The notes: a model not told the origin generated them from the letters alone. DNA of 64,000 nt from Kitasatospora aureofaciens (GCA_000720845.1 JODU01000014.1:1-64000); one strand, 5' to 3'; counted from the stretch's first letter, positions 42,005 to 50,756 are shown. Made by a program: numbers and translations.

Positions 42005-42976
42005 ATGAAAGTCGCAGTCCTCGGCGCCGGGGCGATCGGCGCCTACGTCGGCGCCGCGCTCCACCGTGCGGGCGCCGACGTGCATCTCATCGCCCGCGGA
42101 CCGCATCTGGCGGCCATGAGGCAGTACGGAGTACGGGTGCGCAGCCCGCGCGGCGACTTCACCGCGCACCCGCGCGCCACCGACGACCCGGCCGAAGTCG
42201 GCCCGGTCGACTACGTGTTCCTGGGTCTGAAGGCCAACTCGTACGCGGCGTGCGGGCCGCTGATCGAGCCGCTGCTGCACGGGACCACGGCGGTCGTGGC
42301 CGCCCAGAACGGCATTCCCTGGTGGTACTTCCACCGGCACGGCGGCCCCTGGGACGGGCGCCGTCTGGAGAGCGTGGACCCGGCCGGCGCGGTCAGTGCG
42401 GTGCTCGCGCCCGAACGGGCCGTCGGCTGCGTCGTGTACGCGGCCACCGAACTGGAACAGCCGGGCGTCGTACGGCACGTGGAAGGAACCCGGTTTTCGA
42501 TCGGCGAGCCCGGCCGTGAGGTCTCGCCGCGGTGTCTGGCGCTCAGCGAGGCGATGCGGTCGGGCGGTCTGAAGTGCCCGGTCGAGCGGGATCTGCGCAA
42601 CGACATCTGGCTGAAGCTGCTGGGCAACATCTCCTTCAACCCGATCAGCGCCCTGGTCCGGGCCACCATGCGCCAGATGTGCCGGCACGGCGGCACCCGC
42701 GAAGTCATCGAGACCATGATGACCGAGACGCTGGCGGTCGCCGGGGCCCTCGGCTGCGAGGTCGGCGTCTCCATCGAACGCCGGCTCGCGGGCGCCGAGA
42801 AGGTCGGCGACCACCGCACCTCCACGCTCCAGGACCTGGAGCGCGGCAAGCCGCTCGAACTCGACGTGCTGCTCGCGGCCGTCGTCGAGCTGGCGGAGAT
42901 CACCGGGGTCCCGGTGCCCACCCTGCGCACCGTGCACGCCCTGTCGGACCTGCTCGCACTGAGGAGCGCCGCATGA
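42005..42976 (+). CDS. PanE/ApbA-like reductase, candidate oxalyl-CoA reductase
   Basis: 323-residue member of the 2-dehydropantoate 2-reductase family. NADP Rossmann motif GAGAIG at 7-12, Lys76 in LGLKANSY, and the C-terminal NDIWLKLLGNISFNPISAL with the conserved Lys/Asn pair. PanE proper makes pantoate, but a PanE homologue (PanE2) reduces oxalyl-CoA to glyoxylate in Methylobacterium. Here the gene starts an operon with formate dehydrogenase, faces an OFA transporter and shares a putative operator with oxc-frc, so oxalyl-CoA reduction is a reasonable hypothesis; ordinary ketopantoate reduction remains possible. Its stop overlaps the next start (ATGA). Confidence 0.78.
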   Translation: MKVAVLGAGAIGAYVGAALHRAGADVHLIARGPHLAAMRQYGVRVRSPRGDFTAHPRATDDPAEVGPVDYVFLGLKANSYAACGPLIEPLLHGTTAVVAAQNGIPWWYFHRHGGPWDGRRLESVDPAGAVSAVLAPERAVGCVVYAATELEQPGVVRHVEGTRFSIGEPGREVSPRCLALSEAMRSGGLKCPVERDLRNDIWLKLLGNISFNPISALVRATMRQMCRHGGTREVIETMMTETLAVAGALGCEVGVSIERRLAGAEKVGDHRTSTLQDLERGKPLELDVLLAAVVELAEITGVPVPTLRTVHALSDLLALRSAA

Positions 42977-44901
42977 GGAAACGCGACCGAACCCCCAAGA
43001 CCTACACCCGCCTCACCCACCCCCTGGTCCGGGACTCGCGCGACGAGCCCCTGCGCCGGGCGACCTGGGAGGAGGCCCTGGACCGCACGGCCCGGGGCCT
43101 GGCGGCGGCGCGCGGCGCGTTCGGGATGTTCTCCTGCGCGCGGGCGACCAACGAGATGAACTACGTGGCGCAGAAGTTCGCCCGGGTGGTGATGGGCACC
43201 CACAACGTCGACTCCTGCAACCGCACCTGTCACGCGCCGAGCGTCGCGGGCCTGTCGGCCGCCTTCGGCTCGGGCGGCGGCACCTCCTCCTACGAGGAGA
43301 TCGAGCACACCGACGTCATCGTGATGTGGGGCTCCAACGCCCGCTTCGCGCACCCGATCTTCTTCCAGCACGTGCTGAAGGGCATCCGGGGCGGCGCCCG
43401 CATGTACGCCGTCGACCCGCGCCGCACCTCCACCGCCGAGTGGGCGGAGGGCTGGCTCGGGCCGAACGTCGGCACGGACATCCCGCTGGCGCACGCGGTC
43501 GGCCGCGAGATCATCCACGCGGGCCTGGCCAACGAGGCGTTCATCGCACGCGCGACGACCGGTTACGACGAGTACAAGGCCCTGGTCGAGCCCTGGACCC
43601 TCTCCCTCGCCGAGAAGGTGACGGGCGTACCGGCCGCCGCCATCCGCGAGCTGGCGCACGCCTACGCCCGCGCCGAGCGCGCCCAGCTGTGCTGGACCCT
43701 CGGCATCACCGAGCACCACAACGGCACGGACAACGTCCGCGCCCTGATCAACCTCTCCCTGCTCACCGGCCACGTCGGCCGCTACGGCTCCGGTCTTCAG
43801 CCCCTGCGCGGCCAGAACAACGTGCAGGGCGGCGGTGACATGGGCGCCATCCCCAATCGCCTCCCCGGCTTCCAGGACGTGCTCGACCCGGAGGTCCGCC
43901 AGAAGTTCGAGACGGCGTGGGACACGGTGGTCGAGCCGCGTCACGGGCTCACCCTGACGGAGATGTTCGAAGCCATGGAGGACGGCACCCTGCGCGCCGT
44001 CTACTGCATCGGCGAGAACCCGGCCCAGTCGGAGGCGGACGCGCAGCAGGCGGTACGCCGCCTGCGCGCACTGGACTTCCTGGTGGTCCAGGACATCTTC
44101 CTGACGAAGACCGCCGAACTGGCCGACGTGGTCCTCCCGGCGACGGCCGGCTGGGCGGAGACGGAGGGCACCACCACCAACAGCGAGCGACGCGTCCAGC
44201 GCGTGCGCAGGGCGGTCAGCCCGCCGGGGGAGGCCCGTGAGGACATCGACATCCTCTGCGACCTCGCGGCCCGCCTGGGCCACGACTGGAAGTACGCCGA
44301 CGCGGAGGCGGTCTGGAACGAGCTGCGCTCCCTCTCCCCCGACCACCACGGGATGACGTACGCCCGCCTGGCGGAGCACCAGGGCATCCAGTGGCCGTGC
44401 CCGAGCACGGAGGGGCTGGAACCGACGTACCTGCACGGCAGGCTGTGGGACCCGGACCCGGCCGCCCGTGGCCGCCTCGCCCCCTTCGGCATCGTCCGGC
44501 ACGACCCGCCCGTGGACCTCACCGACGAGCAGTACCCGATCCGGCTGACCACGGGACGCCGCCTCGACTCCTACAACACCGGGGTACAGAGCGGCAGTTA
44601 CGCATCCCCCCTGCGTCGCGGGGAGTCCGTCGAGCTCTGCCCCGAGGACGCCGAACGCTACGGGGTCGTGGTCGGCGAGGAGGTCCGGGTGGCCTCGCGG
44701 CGCGGCTCGTTGCTGGCCCCCGTCTGGGTCGACCCGGCCCTGCGACCGGGCCTGGCCTTCATGAGCTTCCACTTTCCCGACGAGGTGGACACCAACCAGC
44801 TGACCATCGAGGCCAACTGTCCCATCGCCGGGACGGCGGAGTTCAAGGCCTCGGCGATCCGGATCGAGAAGGTGAGCACCGGTGGACCTGCGCTTCGGTG
44901 A
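42973..44901 (+). CDS. Formate dehydrogenase catalytic subunit, molybdopterin part only
   Basis: 642 residues covering the molybdopterin oxidoreductase and molydop-binding domains of a NAD-type formate dehydrogenase alpha subunit. Cys86 followed by His87 (NRTCHAPSVAGL) sits at the Mo-ligand Cys/Sec position. Other hallmarks are PLRGQNNVQGGGDMG and VVLPATAGWAETEGTTTNSERRVQR. The protein begins at RLTHPLVRDSRDEPLRRATW, exactly where the domain follows the Fe4S4 domain in one-chain enzymes; the missing N-terminal cluster domains are encoded at 46876. Catalysis: formate to CO2, electrons to NAD via the NuoEF-like subunit. The stop overlaps the next gene by 20 nt. Confidence 0.9.
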   Translation: MRKRDRTPKTYTRLTHPLVRDSRDEPLRRATWEEALDRTARGLAAARGAFGMFSCARATNEMNYVAQKFARVVMGTHNVDSCNRTCHAPSVAGLSAAFGSGGGTSSYEEIEHTDVIVMWGSNARFAHPIFFQHVLKGIRGGARMYAVDPRRTSTAEWAEGWLGPNVGTDIPLAHAVGREIIHAGLANEAFIARATTGYDEYKALVEPWTLSLAEKVTGVPAAAIRELAHAYARAERAQLCWTLGITEHHNGTDNVRALINLSLLTGHVGRYGSGLQPLRGQNNVQGGGDMGAIPNRLPGFQDVLDPEVRQKFETAWDTVVEPRHGLTLTEMFEAMEDGTLRAVYCIGENPAQSEADAQQAVRRLRALDFLVVQDIFLTKTAELADVVLPATAGWAETEGTTTNSERRVQRVRRAVSPPGEAREDIDILCDLAARLGHDWKYADAEAVWNELRSLSPDHHGMTYARLAEHQGIQWPCPSTEGLEPTYLHGRLWDPDPAARGRLAPFGIVRHDPPVDLTDEQYPIRLTTGRRLDSYNTGVQSGSYASPLRRGESVELCPEDAERYGVVVGEEVRVASRRGSLLAPVWVDPALRPGLAFMSFHFPDEVDTNQLTIEANCPIAGTAEFKASAIRIEKVSTGGPALR

Positions 44902-46879
44902 CGGCAAACCCACGGACGAGGAACGCGAGGCCGTCGACGCCCTGCTCGGTCCGCCCGAGTCCTCCTGGGAGGGCGCCACCCGCGGCGAGAGTGACGCCGC
45001 CGACCTCAGGTGGGCACGCGGCGGCCGCGAGGCCCGGGACCGCCGCGACCAGCTCCTCCCGGCCCTGCACGCGCTCAACGACCGGGTCGGCTGGATCAGC
45101 GAGGGCGCCCTGGACTACGTGTGCCGCCGCCTGACGGTCCCCCCTGCCGAGGCCTACGGCGTGGCCACCTTCTACGCCATGTTCTCCGTCCGCCCCCGCC
45201 CGGCGACCGTCCTGCACGTCTGCACGGACCTCGCGTGCACGACGGCGGGGGCGGGCGAGCTGTGCGCGGCCGTGGAGGCACGGCTGGGCCCGGAGAGCGG
45301 AGTCAAGGTCGAGCGGTCTCCGTGCCTGGGCCTGTGCGAACGGGCCCCGGCGGCTCTGGTGATCCGAGCGGGTGACACTCCGGCCCGTCCGCCGCAGGGG
45401 GACACTCCGGCCCGTCCGGCACAGGGGGACGCTCCAGCCCGTCCGGCGTTTGAGGACGAGGCCGTCCAGGCCGAAAGCGGAGGTCCGGGAGCGGCAGCCC
45501 CCGGGGACGGGAACGGGAAGGGGCGGCGGGGGCGAAACACCCTCCACACGACGGCCGTCTGCGCACCCGCGACCCCCGACGGGGCGGTTCGAGCGGCCAA
45601 CTCCCCCGAAACGGCCCCCACCGAACCGGCCCCCCGAGCCGCCGTCCCCCAGTCCGGCGACCCCACCCTCACCCTCCTCAAGCGCATCGGCACCGTGGAC
45701 CCCACCTCCCTCGACGACTATCGCGCCCACGGCGGCTACACCGCCCTCCGCCACGCCTTCGCCCTCGGCCCCGCCGGCGTCATCCGCGAGGTCACCGACG
45801 CCGGCCTGGCCGGCCGCGGCGGCGCCGCCTTCCCCACCGGCCGCAAGTGGCAGGCGACGGCCGCCCAGCCCGACCACCCGCACTACCTGGTCTGCAACGC
45901 GGACGAATCCGAACCGGGCACCTTCAAGGACCGCGTCCTCATGGAGGGCGACCCGTACGCCCTGGTCGAGGCGATGACGATCGCGGCCTACGCGACCGGC
46001 GCCCACCGGGGCTACCTCTACCTCCGCGGCGAGTACCCCCGCGCCCTCGCCCGCCTGACCCACGCCATCGAGCAGGCCCGCACCCGGGGCCTGCTCGGCG
46101 ACGACGTCCTCGGTCAGGGCTACGCCTTCGACATCGAGATCCGGCGCGGCGCCGGCGCCTACATCTGCGGCGAGGAGACGGCCCTGTTCAACTCGATCGA
46201 GGGCCATCGCGGCGAGCCCCGCTCCAAGCCCCCGTTCCCCGTCGAGAAGGGCCTGTTCGGCAAGCCCACGGTCGAGAACAACGTAGAGACCCTGGTCAAC
46301 GTCCTCCCCATCCTGACGATGGGCGCCGGCGCGTACGCCGCGATCGGCACCCCGGCGTCCACCGGACCGAAGCTGTTCTGCGTGTCGGGCACCGTGGCCC
46401 GTCCCGGCGTCTACGAACTCCCCTTCGGCGCGACGCTCGGCGAGCTGCTCACCCTCGCCGGGGTCCGCGACAACCTCCGCGCTGTCCTGCTCGGCGGCGC
46501 CGCCGGCGGTTTCGTCCGCCCCGACGAGCTGGACATCCCGCTCACCTTCGAAGGCACCCGCGAGGCGGGCACGACGCTGGGCTCCGGCGTCGTCATGGCC
46601 TTCGACGACACGGTCCCGCTCCCCCGCCTGCTCCTGCGCATCGCCGAGTTCTTCCGCGACGAGTCGTGCGGTCAGTGCGTGCCGTGCCGGGTGGGCACCG
46701 TCCGCCAGGAGGAGGCGCTGCACCGGATCGCCGACCGCACGGGCGCCGCGGCGGCCGATGACATCGCCCTGCTCCGCGAGGTCGGCCGCGCGATGCGGGA
46801 CGCCTCGATCTGCGGTCTGGGGCAGACCGCGTGGAACGCCGTGGAATCCGCCATCGACCGTCTGGGGGCGTACGAATGA
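44882..46879 (+). CDS. NuoE-NuoF fusion, NADH-binding diaphorase subunit of formate dehydrogenase
   Basis: 665 residues. Thioredoxin-like [2Fe-2S] NuoE domain at about 45-162 (Cys pairs in CTDLACTT and CLGLCERAP), a disordered linker at about 164-270, then NuoF from about 272: FMN/NADH site GRGGAAFPTGRKW and the [4Fe-4S] ligands ESCGQCVPCR plus the later CGLG. It passes electrons from the formate-oxidising half to NAD. The linker contains three 9-residue repeats (DTPARPPQG type) encoded by a 27-bp DNA repeat that continues into a Streptomyces-type intergenic repeat. GTG at 44882 overlaps the previous gene by 20 nt; the stop overlaps the next start (ATGA). Confidence 0.9.
   Translation: MDLRFGDGKPTDEEREAVDALLGPPESSWEGATRGESDAADLRWARGGREARDRRDQLLPALHALNDRVGWISEGALDYVCRRLTVPPAEAYGVATFYAMFSVRPRPATVLHVCTDLACTTAGAGELCAAVEARLGPESGVKVERSPCLGLCERAPAALVIRAGDTPARPPQGDTPARPAQGDAPARPAFEDEAVQAESGGPGAAAPGDGNGKGRRGRNTLHTTAVCAPATPDGAVRAANSPETAPTEPAPRAAVPQSGDPTLTLLKRIGTVDPTSLDDYRAHGGYTALRHAFALGPAGVIREVTDAGLAGRGGAAFPTGRKWQATAAQPDHPHYLVCNADESEPGTFKDRVLMEGDPYALVEAMTIAAYATGAHRGYLYLRGEYPRALARLTHAIEQARTRGLLGDDVLGQGYAFDIEIRRGAGAYICGEETALFNSIEGHRGEPRSKPPFPVEKGLFGKPTVENNVETLVNVLPILTMGAGAYAAIGTPASTGPKLFCVSGTVARPGVYELPFGATLGELLTLAGVRDNLRAVLLGGAAGGFVRPDELDIPLTFEGTREAGTTLGSGVVMAFDDTVPLPRLLLRIAEFFRDESCGQCVPCRVGTVRQEEALHRIADRTGAAAADDIALLREVGRAMRDASICGLGQTAWNAVESAIDRLGAYE
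45374..45537. repeat. Streptomyces-type repeat inside the NuoE-NuoF linker
   Basis: Three 27-bp copies start at 45374, 45401 and 45428 (GACACTCCGGCCCGTCCG and variants). The third runs into CGTTTGAGGACGAGGCCG and then a G/C block up to GGCGGGGGCGAA. From memory this composite resembles a dispersed repeat of Streptomyces intergenic regions. Here it is translated in frame. Confidence 0.7.
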
Positions 46880-47736
46880 CCGCGATACCGCTCGGAGTGC
46901 CGCGCCGCCTGGTGGAGTTCACCCTCGACGGACAGGAGGCGCGGGTCCCGGAGGGCTCGACGATCCTCGACGCCTGCCGGGCGGCCGGGAAGGACGTGCC
47001 GACCCTGTGCGAGGGCGACACGCTCACCCCGAAGAACGCCTGCCGGGTCTGCGTGGTGGACGTCGAGGGCGCCAGGACCCTCGCGCCCGCCTGCTCGCGC
47101 GAGGCGGAGTCCGGCATGGTGGTGCGCACCGACACCGAGCGCGCCCGGCACAGCCGCAAGGTCGTCCTCGAACTCCTCGCCTCCTCCGTCGACCTCTCCA
47201 CCACCCCTTCGGCCGCCCAGTGGATCGAGGAGTACGAGGCGAAGCCCGACCGCTTCGGCCCGGACGCGGCCCGCGTCGACGAGGAACCGCGCGTCGACAA
47301 CGACCTCTACGTCCGCGACTACGGCAAATGCATCCTCTGCTACAAGTGCGTGGACGCCTGCGGCGACCAGTGGCAGAACAGCTTCGCCATCTCCGTATCC
47401 GGCCGCGGCTTCGACGCCCGGATCTCGGTCGAGCACGACGGCCCGCTGACCGACTCGGCGTGCGTCTACTGCGGCAACTGCATCGAGGTGTGCCCCACGG
47501 GGGCCCTGTCCTTCAAGTCGGAGTTCGACATGCGGGCGGCCGGCACCTGGGACGAGGAGCGGCAGACCGAGACGACGACGGTGTGCGCGTACTGCGGTGT
47601 GGGCTGCAACCTCACGCTCCATGTGCAGGACAATGAGATCGTCAAGGTCACCTCTCCGCACGACAACCCGGTGACCCACGGCAACCTGTGCATCAAGGGC
47701 CGCTTCGGCTACCAGCACGTACAGAACCGGGACTGA
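46876..47736 (+). CDS. Formate dehydrogenase Fe-S subunit: N-terminal cluster domains of the split alpha chain
   Basis: 286 residues. [2Fe-2S] NuoG-like domain with Cys45, Cys56, Cys59 and Cys73; a two-cluster ferredoxin region (CILCYKCVDAC, CVYCGNCIEVCP); and at the C-terminus the Fe4S4 domain that normally precedes the molybdopterin domain (Cys237, 240, 244, 272; CAYCGVGC and NLCIKGRFGYQ). The chain stops 11 residues after that last motif, just where the protein at 42973 begins. The two therefore equal one FDH alpha chain cut at the Fe4S4/Mo boundary and encoded in reversed order. It must bind the catalytic subunit closely, because its last cluster has to sit beside the Mo cofactor. Confidence 0.9.
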   Translation: MTAIPLGVPRRLVEFTLDGQEARVPEGSTILDACRAAGKDVPTLCEGDTLTPKNACRVCVVDVEGARTLAPACSREAESGMVVRTDTERARHSRKVVLELLASSVDLSTTPSAAQWIEEYEAKPDRFGPDAARVDEEPRVDNDLYVRDYGKCILCYKCVDACGDQWQNSFAISVSGRGFDARISVEHDGPLTDSACVYCGNCIEVCPTGALSFKSEFDMRAAGTWDEERQTETTTVCAYCGVGCNLTLHVQDNEIVKVTSPHDNPVTHGNLCIKGRFGYQHVQNRD

Positions 47737-47768
47737 CCGGCACACCGACCGGCGCAAGGGGCACGAAC

Positions 47769-48617
47769 ATGGGACGAGTCACGGAACGACGCAAGGTCCT
47801 CCGCATCAGGGACGGGGCGGTCTCCTCCCGCCCGGACACGCTCGTCGCCGAGGAACCGCTGGAGATCCGGCTGAACGGCAAGCCCCTCGCCATCACCATG
47901 CGCACTCCCGGCGACGACTTCGCGCTGGCGGCGGGTTTCCTGGTGAGCGAGGGGGTCCTCGCCGAGCAGGCCGACCTCCAGAACATCGTGTACTGCGCGG
48001 GCGCCACGGCCGACGGCTCCAACACCTACAACGTGGTCGACGTGCGGACGGCCCCCGGCGTGCGGGTCCCGGACATCACCCTGGAGCGGAACGTCTACAC
48101 CACCTCGTCCTGCGGGCTGTGCGGCAAGGCGAGCCTGGACGCGGTGCGGACGACCGCCCGCTGGCCCATCGCCGACGCTCCCCCGGTCCGCGTCACCCCG
48201 GAGCTGCTGGCGGACCTGCCCGACCGGCTGCGCGCCTCCCAGCGGGTCTTCGACCGGACCGGCGGGCTGCACGCGGCGGCGCTGTTCACCGAGGACGGCG
48301 AACTGGTGGACGTACGGGAGGACGTGGGCCGGCACAACGCGGTCGACAAGCTGGTCGGCCGCGCCCTGCAGAGCGGGGACCTGCCGTTGTCCCGGTCCGT
48401 GCTGCTGGTGTCGGGCCGGGCCTCCTTCGAGCTGGCGCAGAAGGCCGTGATGGCGGGCATCCCGGTGCTGGCCGCGGTGTCGGCGCCGTCCTCGCTGGCC
48501 GTGGACCTGGCCGCCGAGACCGGCCTGACACTGGTGGGCTTCCTGCGCGGCAGCTCCATGAACGTGTACGCGGGTGAGGACCGGGTCGCCCTGCGGGCCG
48601 CGGCCGCCCAGGGCTGA
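47769..48617 (+). CDS. fdhD: FdhD, formate dehydrogenase sulfurtransferase
   Basis: 282 residues. FdhD carries persulfide sulfur from a cysteine desulfurase to the Mo-bis-MGD cofactor, which formate dehydrogenase needs for activity. The two functional cysteines are Cys115 and Cys118 in SSCGLCGKAS; EEPLEIRLNGKP, MRTPGDDFALAAGFL, EDVGRHNAVDKLVG and SGRASFELAQKA are all typical. It is 32 nt downstream of the Fe-S subunit gene and closes the panE-fdh operon. The ATG at 47769 follows AAGGGG. Confidence 0.95.
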   Translation: MGRVTERRKVLRIRDGAVSSRPDTLVAEEPLEIRLNGKPLAITMRTPGDDFALAAGFLVSEGVLAEQADLQNIVYCAGATADGSNTYNVVDVRTAPGVRVPDITLERNVYTTSSCGLCGKASLDAVRTTARWPIADAPPVRVTPELLADLPDRLRASQRVFDRTGGLHAAALFTEDGELVDVREDVGRHNAVDKLVGRALQSGDLPLSRSVLLVSGRASFELAQKAVMAGIPVLAAVSAPSSLAVDLAAETGLTLVGFLRGSSMNVYAGEDRVALRAAAAQG

Positions 48618-48811
48618 CCCCCTCCCCGCGACACGGCGGCGGGGTCCCTGTCGGCGGGGAGCGCCCCCTGCGCCCCGGGGGCCCCGCCTCGACCGCGCCG
48701 GTGTCCGACACGCGGGGGACGACGCGGTCCCCGCGGACCCAGGGCGGCTCTTGTACTGATGTCCGGACGAAAGGGTTTCTCCACCAGCCGCCCCGAAGGG
48801 CAGACCGCGCC
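48618..48811. other. Intergenic region before the sialidase
   Basis: 194 bp, no gene. A weak hairpin (CCCCGC / GCGGGG, 48624-48644) may end the fdh operon; the rest is presumed sialidase promoter without a clear box. Confidence 0.45.
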
Positions 48812-50731
48812 ATGCCGCCTCGTCCTCCCCGTGCCTTCTGGCTCGCGCTCGCCGCGTCCTGCGCGCTCGCCGTGACCTCCCCCTTCCCGGCACACGCGCG
48901 ATCCGGCGACCGCGTCCCCGGGTTCGAGGAGCGGGTGCTCTTCGACGCGGCCCGCGACCCCGGCGGATACGCCTGCTTCCGCATCCCGGCGATCGTGCGC
49001 ACCACGGAGGGCACCCTGCTCGCCTTCGCCGAGGGCCGCGTCCTCGACTGCGGGGACGCCGGCGACATCGACGTGGTCCTCAAGCGCTCCACCGACGGCG
49101 GACGCACCTGGGGTCCGCTCCAGGTCGTCAACGACGGCGGCGGCGACACCCACGGCAACCCGGCCCCGGTCGTCGACCGTGCCACCGGCCGCGTCCTCCT
49201 GCTGGAGACGTACAACGCGGGCCGCACGGACGGAGCGAACTGCGCGGTGCCCTGCGCCCGCACGCCGCACCTCCAGCACAGCGACGACGACGGCCGCACC
49301 TGGTCCACGCCCCGCGACCTGAGCCCCGGGATCCTGCCGCCCGACTGGAACTCCTGGTACGCCACCGGCCCCGGGCACGGCGTCCAGCTCACCGGCGGCG
49401 CCCACCCCGGGCGGCTCGTCGTCGGCGTCAACGCCGAGACCTGGGACGGCGAGCGAAGCGAGATGGGGGTCCCCCCGGCCGGAGACTGGGGGAGGGTCAC
49501 CGCCCACCACGCGGCCCTCGTGGTCAGTGACGACGGCGGCGAGCACTGGAGGACCGGCGCCACCGACACCTGGCCCGTCGCCGCCGACGGCACCTTCCGG
49601 CAGAAGCCCTCCGAACTGTCCCTCGCCGAACGCGCCGACGGCGCGCTCCTGGTCAGCGGCCGGGAGGACAACGGCACCGACCTCGGCCACCGCACCCAGG
49701 CCCTCAGCCGCGACGGCGGCGACACCTTCGCGGCGCCCTTCCGGGCCCTGCCCGACCTGTACGCCCCGCAGGTGCAGGGCGCGGTGCTGCGCCTGGGCGA
49801 CCGCACCCTGCTGTCGGCGCCGGCCGACCCCGACCGCCGTCGGACCATGACCCTCCGCTCCTCCTGGGACGGCGGCGCGACCTGGGACAGCGTGGACCGC
49901 GGCACGGTCGTCACCCGGGACTGGTCGGGCTACTCGGACCTGGTGGGCGTCGACGAGGACACCGTGGGCCTGCTGTACGAGGCCGGGACGGCCGACGCAC
50001 GCGACGAGATCCGCTTCGCCCGGTTCACCGAGGACCGGCTCGCGCCGCGCCGGCCCGCCGACCCCACCACTCCCGACCTCGCGCCCGGTGCCGCACCCGC
50101 GGCCGTGCTCGGCGGCGCCGGGACGACGGACGGCGCGGCGGGCGGCGCGCTCGTCTTCGACGGCGCCGACGACGCCGTACGACTGCCCTACGACGGGCGG
50201 CTGGCGCTCGGGGAGGGGGACTTCACGGCGTCGCTGTGGTTCCGGTACTCGGCGGCCGACGGGGAGCAGCCGCTGCTGTGGATGGGCGGCATCGGCACGG
50301 ACCAGCCCCAGGTGTGGCTGCGCGCCGAGCCCGGGAACAGGCGGGTGCGGGGGCTGATCACCGCGCGCGAGGGCGCAGCGGCGCCCCGCTCGGCGTGGGT
50401 GCGCGCCGACCGGGCCCTCGACGACGGGCGGTGGCACCGTCTGACGCTGCGCCGCGGCGGGGGCCGGCTCGCGCTGTTCGTCGACGGTTCGGCGTCGGCG
50501 GACGCGGCGGACGTGCCGGGTTCGGTCAGCCGGAACTCGCCCTTCGGGGTGCACATCGGCGAACGGATGGACGGCCGGGCCCGCTTCACCGGCGCCGTCG
50601 ACGACGTACGCGTGTGGAACCGGGCCCTGACGGACGCGGAGATCGCCGCGGGCGATCCGCCCGCCGCCACCGGGAACCCGGTCCTGCACCTGCCCCTGGA
50701 CCGGGTGGCCGGGGCGGCCACGGGCGGCTGA
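48812..50731 (+). CDS. Secreted sialidase (GH33-type) with C-terminal LamG-like domain
   Basis: 639 residues. Signal peptide about 1-29 (ends AHA). The six-bladed sialidase propeller has FRIP at 56-59, five Asp boxes (STDGGRTWG, SDDDGRTWS, SDDGGEHWR, SRDGGDTFA, SWDGGATWD) and the nucleophile Tyr in DWSGYSDL, so it should release sialic acid from glycoconjugates outside the cell. A concanavalin/LamG-like binding domain covers about 455-600 (ALVFDGADDAVRLP, GDFTASLWFRYS, GAVDDVRVWNRAL). A 15-residue segment encoded by a Streptomyces palindromic repeat (49451-49495) interrupts the catalytic domain in frame. ATG at 48812 follows GAAGGG; the longer frame from 48701 lacks a ribosome site. Confidence 0.88.
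   Translation: MPPRPPRAFWLALAASCALAVTSPFPAHARSGDRVPGFEERVLFDAARDPGGYACFRIPAIVRTTEGTLLAFAEGRVLDCGDAGDIDVVLKRSTDGGRTWGPLQVVNDGGGDTHGNPAPVVDRATGRVLLLETYNAGRTDGANCAVPCARTPHLQHSDDDGRTWSTPRDLSPGILPPDWNSWYATGPGHGVQLTGGAHPGRLVVGVNAETWDGERSEMGVPPAGDWGRVTAHHAALVVSDDGGEHWRTGATDTWPVAADGTFRQKPSELSLAERADGALLVSGREDNGTDLGHRTQALSRDGGDTFAAPFRALPDLYAPQVQGAVLRLGDRTLLSAPADPDRRRTMTLRSSWDGGATWDSVDRGTVVTRDWSGYSDLVGVDEDTVGLLYEAGTADARDEIRFARFTEDRLAPRRPADPTTPDLAPGAAPAAVLGGAGTTDGAAGGALVFDGADDAVRLPYDGRLALGEGDFTASLWFRYSAADGEQPLLWMGGIGTDQPQVWLRAEPGNRRVRGLITAREGAAAPRSAWVRADRALDDGRWHRLTLRRGGGRLALFVDGSASADAADVPGSVSRNSPFGVHIGERMDGRARFTGAVDDVRVWNRALTDAEIAAGDPPAATGNPVLHLPLDRVAGAATGG
49451..49495. repeat. Short palindromic-type repeat inserted in frame in the sialidase gene
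   Basis: 45 bp running from GAGCGAAGCGAGATGGGGGT to ACTGGGGGAGG, with the inner inverted arms GGGGGTCC/CCCCCGG. It resembles the element at 58681-58723 and encodes GERSEMGVPPAGDWG-like residues foreign to the sialidase fold. Confidence 0.65.
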
Positions 50732-50756
50732 CCGTCACCGCGCGGGTGCGGACGCC

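Noticed and set aside
42973..44901. Selenocysteine at the Mo-ligand position of formate dehydrogenase
   Set aside because: The codon at residue 86 encodes Cys (TGT) and the frame has no internal TGA.
45374..45454. CRISPR-like array because of regularly spaced repeats
   Set aside because: Repeats are contiguous 27-bp units without unique spacers and lie inside an open reading frame.
48701..48811. N-terminal extension of the sialidase from 48701
   Set aside because: It would place 37 hydrophilic residues before the signal peptide and has no ribosome site.
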